64,000 nt of DNA from JAAYCU01 sp964401335 (lineage in GTDB: Bacteria > Planctomycetota > Phycisphaerae > UBA1845 > PWPN01): assembly GCA_964401335.1 (NCBI GenBank), contig CAYNYK010000001.1:124001-188000 (forward strand). The letters run 5' to 3'. The first letter of the stretch is position 1; each line of letters begins with the position of its first letter. The position numbers and the translations under genes are program-made. Under the pieces are notes generated by a model, which was not told the origin of the DNA, did no database searches, and saw only the letters and a list, made by a program, of their open reading frames with translations. This document shows, one piece after another, positions 63,054 to 64,000 of this stretch.

Positions 63054-64000
63054 GTTTTGATATTCCCAGTCCGGATCAGGAGCACATTGTGCTGGCTCAC
63101 GGCGGCGGGGGCGAGTTGACCGCCCGCTTGATTGCCGAACACTTTTTGCCTCGATTGCGAAATCAATGGCTCGAACCGCTGGGCGACAGCGCGGTGTTAC
63201 CCTGGGCGGGCGGAAAGCTTGCGTTCACGACAGATAGCCACGTGGTGCAGCCGTTGGAGTTTCCCGGCGGAGATATCGGCCGTCTGGCGGTTTGCGGTAC
63301 GGTCAACGATCTGGCCGTCGCCGGAGCGGTGCCTCTGGCCTTGAGCCTGGCGGTGATTATGGAAGAGGGTTTACCGCTGAAGGTCCTGGATCGGATCATC
63401 GACTCGATCGCGACGGCGGCGGCCGAGGCGAATGTTTCGATAGCCACTGGTGATACGAAAGTGGTTGAGCGCGGTCGCGGGGACGGGTTGATTATTAATA
63501 CCGCGGGTGTCGGCTGCCTTCGTGAATCTCTTTCGCTGGACAAGCGGCGCATCGTACCCGGTGACGTGGTGGTCCTGACCGGGTTGATCGCCGAGCACGG
63601 CCTGGCGGTCATGTCGGCTCGTGAGGGATTGGCTTTTCAAACCACTCTACGCAGCGACGTAGCCCCGTTAAATGATTTAATCGAGCAAATGGTGGCCGGC
63701 GGCGCGGATATAAAATTTATGCGCGATCCGACCCGTGGTGGATTGGCCGGCCTGCTGGCCGACTTGTGTGACGATATTCGCTTGAGCATCGAGATCGAGG
63801 AGGCGGCCATTCCGATATCGCGCACGGCCAGGCATACGGCCGAGTTGCTCGGACTGGATCCGATCACGGTGGCCAATGAGGGTAAATGCATGGCGGTGGT
63901 GGCCGCGGAGGACGCGAAGAAGTTATTAGAAGCCTGCCGGGCGCATTCGCTTGGCCGTCACGCCGCGATCATCGGGCGGGTAACGGATGCGGCCCCGCCG
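63050..64000 (+). CDS. hypE: Hydrogenase maturation protein HypE, 3' end outside the window
   Basis: Reads in frame from a TTG at 63050 (overlapping the hypD TGA) to the window end, about 317 codons. AIR-synthase-like ATP-binding enzyme that dehydrates the thiocarboxamide from HypF to thiocyanate. Signatures: HGGGGELTARLI near residue 18, FTTDSHVVQP, GTVNDLAVAGAVPLALS, TGDTKVVERGRGDG and MRDPTRGGLAGLLADL. The C-terminal PRIC motif with the acceptor cysteine is beyond the window. Ends the visible hypFCDE operon. Confidence 0.93.
   Translation, partial: MSFDIPSPDQEHIVLAHGGGGELTARLIAEHFLPRLRNQWLEPLGDSAVLPWAGGKLAFTTDSHVVQPLEFPGGDIGRLAVCGTVNDLAVAGAVPLALSLAVIMEEGLPLKVLDRIIDSIATAAAEANVSIATGDTKVVERGRGDGLIINTAGVGCLRESLSLDKRRIVPGDVVVLTGLIAEHGLAVMSAREGLAFQTTLRSDVAPLNDLIEQMVAGGADIKFMRDPTRGGLAGLLADLCDDIRLSIEIEEAAIPISRTARHTAELLGLDPITVANEGKCMAVVAAEDAKKLLEACRAHSLGRHAAIIGRVTDAAPP

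Overview
The window looks like a chromosomal segment of a Planctomycetota bacterium, probably near Phycisphaerae. This is inferred from gene content only: Tat-exported Gfo/Idh/MocA oxidoreductase, PQQ-repeat and VIT-VWA giants, three PEP-CTERM proteins, DUF6807 and GH78 proteins, system II cytochrome c assembly, and intergenic repeat families. There is no rRNA, tRNA or taxonomic marker to fix the lineage. A run of 100 N at 49144-49243 shows that this is a scaffolded draft assembly. I saw no tRNA, rRNA, CRISPR array, prophage or transposase.

Layout. 1-843: 3' part of a beta-propeller phytase. 868-7763, all minus strand: miaB, a Tat oxidoreductase, argC-argJ, rplM-rpsI with a clear terminator, and a small tRNA-binding protein. 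7982-8650: a SRAP protein. 8662-15791, minus: a pseudopilin, an MNT nucleotidyltransferase followed by a HEPN domain fused in frame to PurN, ileS and a MATE exporter. 16114-26336, minus: a lipoprotein, a methyltransferase-like/PQQ-propeller protein, a VIT-VWA membrane protein and the ECF sigma factor that precedes it. 26441-30990, plus: an RND efflux pair. 31242-42920, plus: GH78 rhamnosidase, a Rid-family protein, a papain-like protease, and resB-ccsA-DUF6807. 43008-45010, minus: pgk-rpe. 45403-51007: a hydrolase-like protein, a B12-binding radical SAM enzyme and an exopolysaccharide-initiating sugar transferase. 51387-58797, plus: a lipoprotein, a trypsin-like protease with a C-terminal membrane tail, three tandem PEP-CTERM paralogs and an LpxL-type acyltransferase. 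58898-64000, plus: trxA, then hypF-hypC-hypD-hypE for [NiFe]-hydrogenase maturation (hypE runs off the window).

How the genes work together. Housekeeping genes (translation, arginine, purine, glycolysis/pentose phosphate) are mixed with a large envelope complement: exported hydrolases, exopolysaccharide initiation, PEP-CTERM substrates, surface proteases and efflux. The ECF/VIT-VWA pair looks like a sigma factor with a membrane partner that could act as its anti-sigma factor. The hyp genes imply a [NiFe] hydrogenase elsewhere in the genome; system II cytochrome c assembly implies periplasmic c-type cytochromes.

Most unusual signals. (1) Two intergenic clusters (21341-21611 and 48876-49295) are built from perfect palindromes with a fixed design: 10-bp arms whose inner six bases are CGAGAT or CGAGAA, a 4-base loop AGGA or TCCC/TCCT, and outer four base pairs that differ between subtypes but always pair. 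(2) A HEPN domain fused to PurN sits behind an MNT partner that has its own near-leaderless sigma70-type promoter. (3) Two of the PEP-CTERM paralogs share a near-identical core with diverged flanks.
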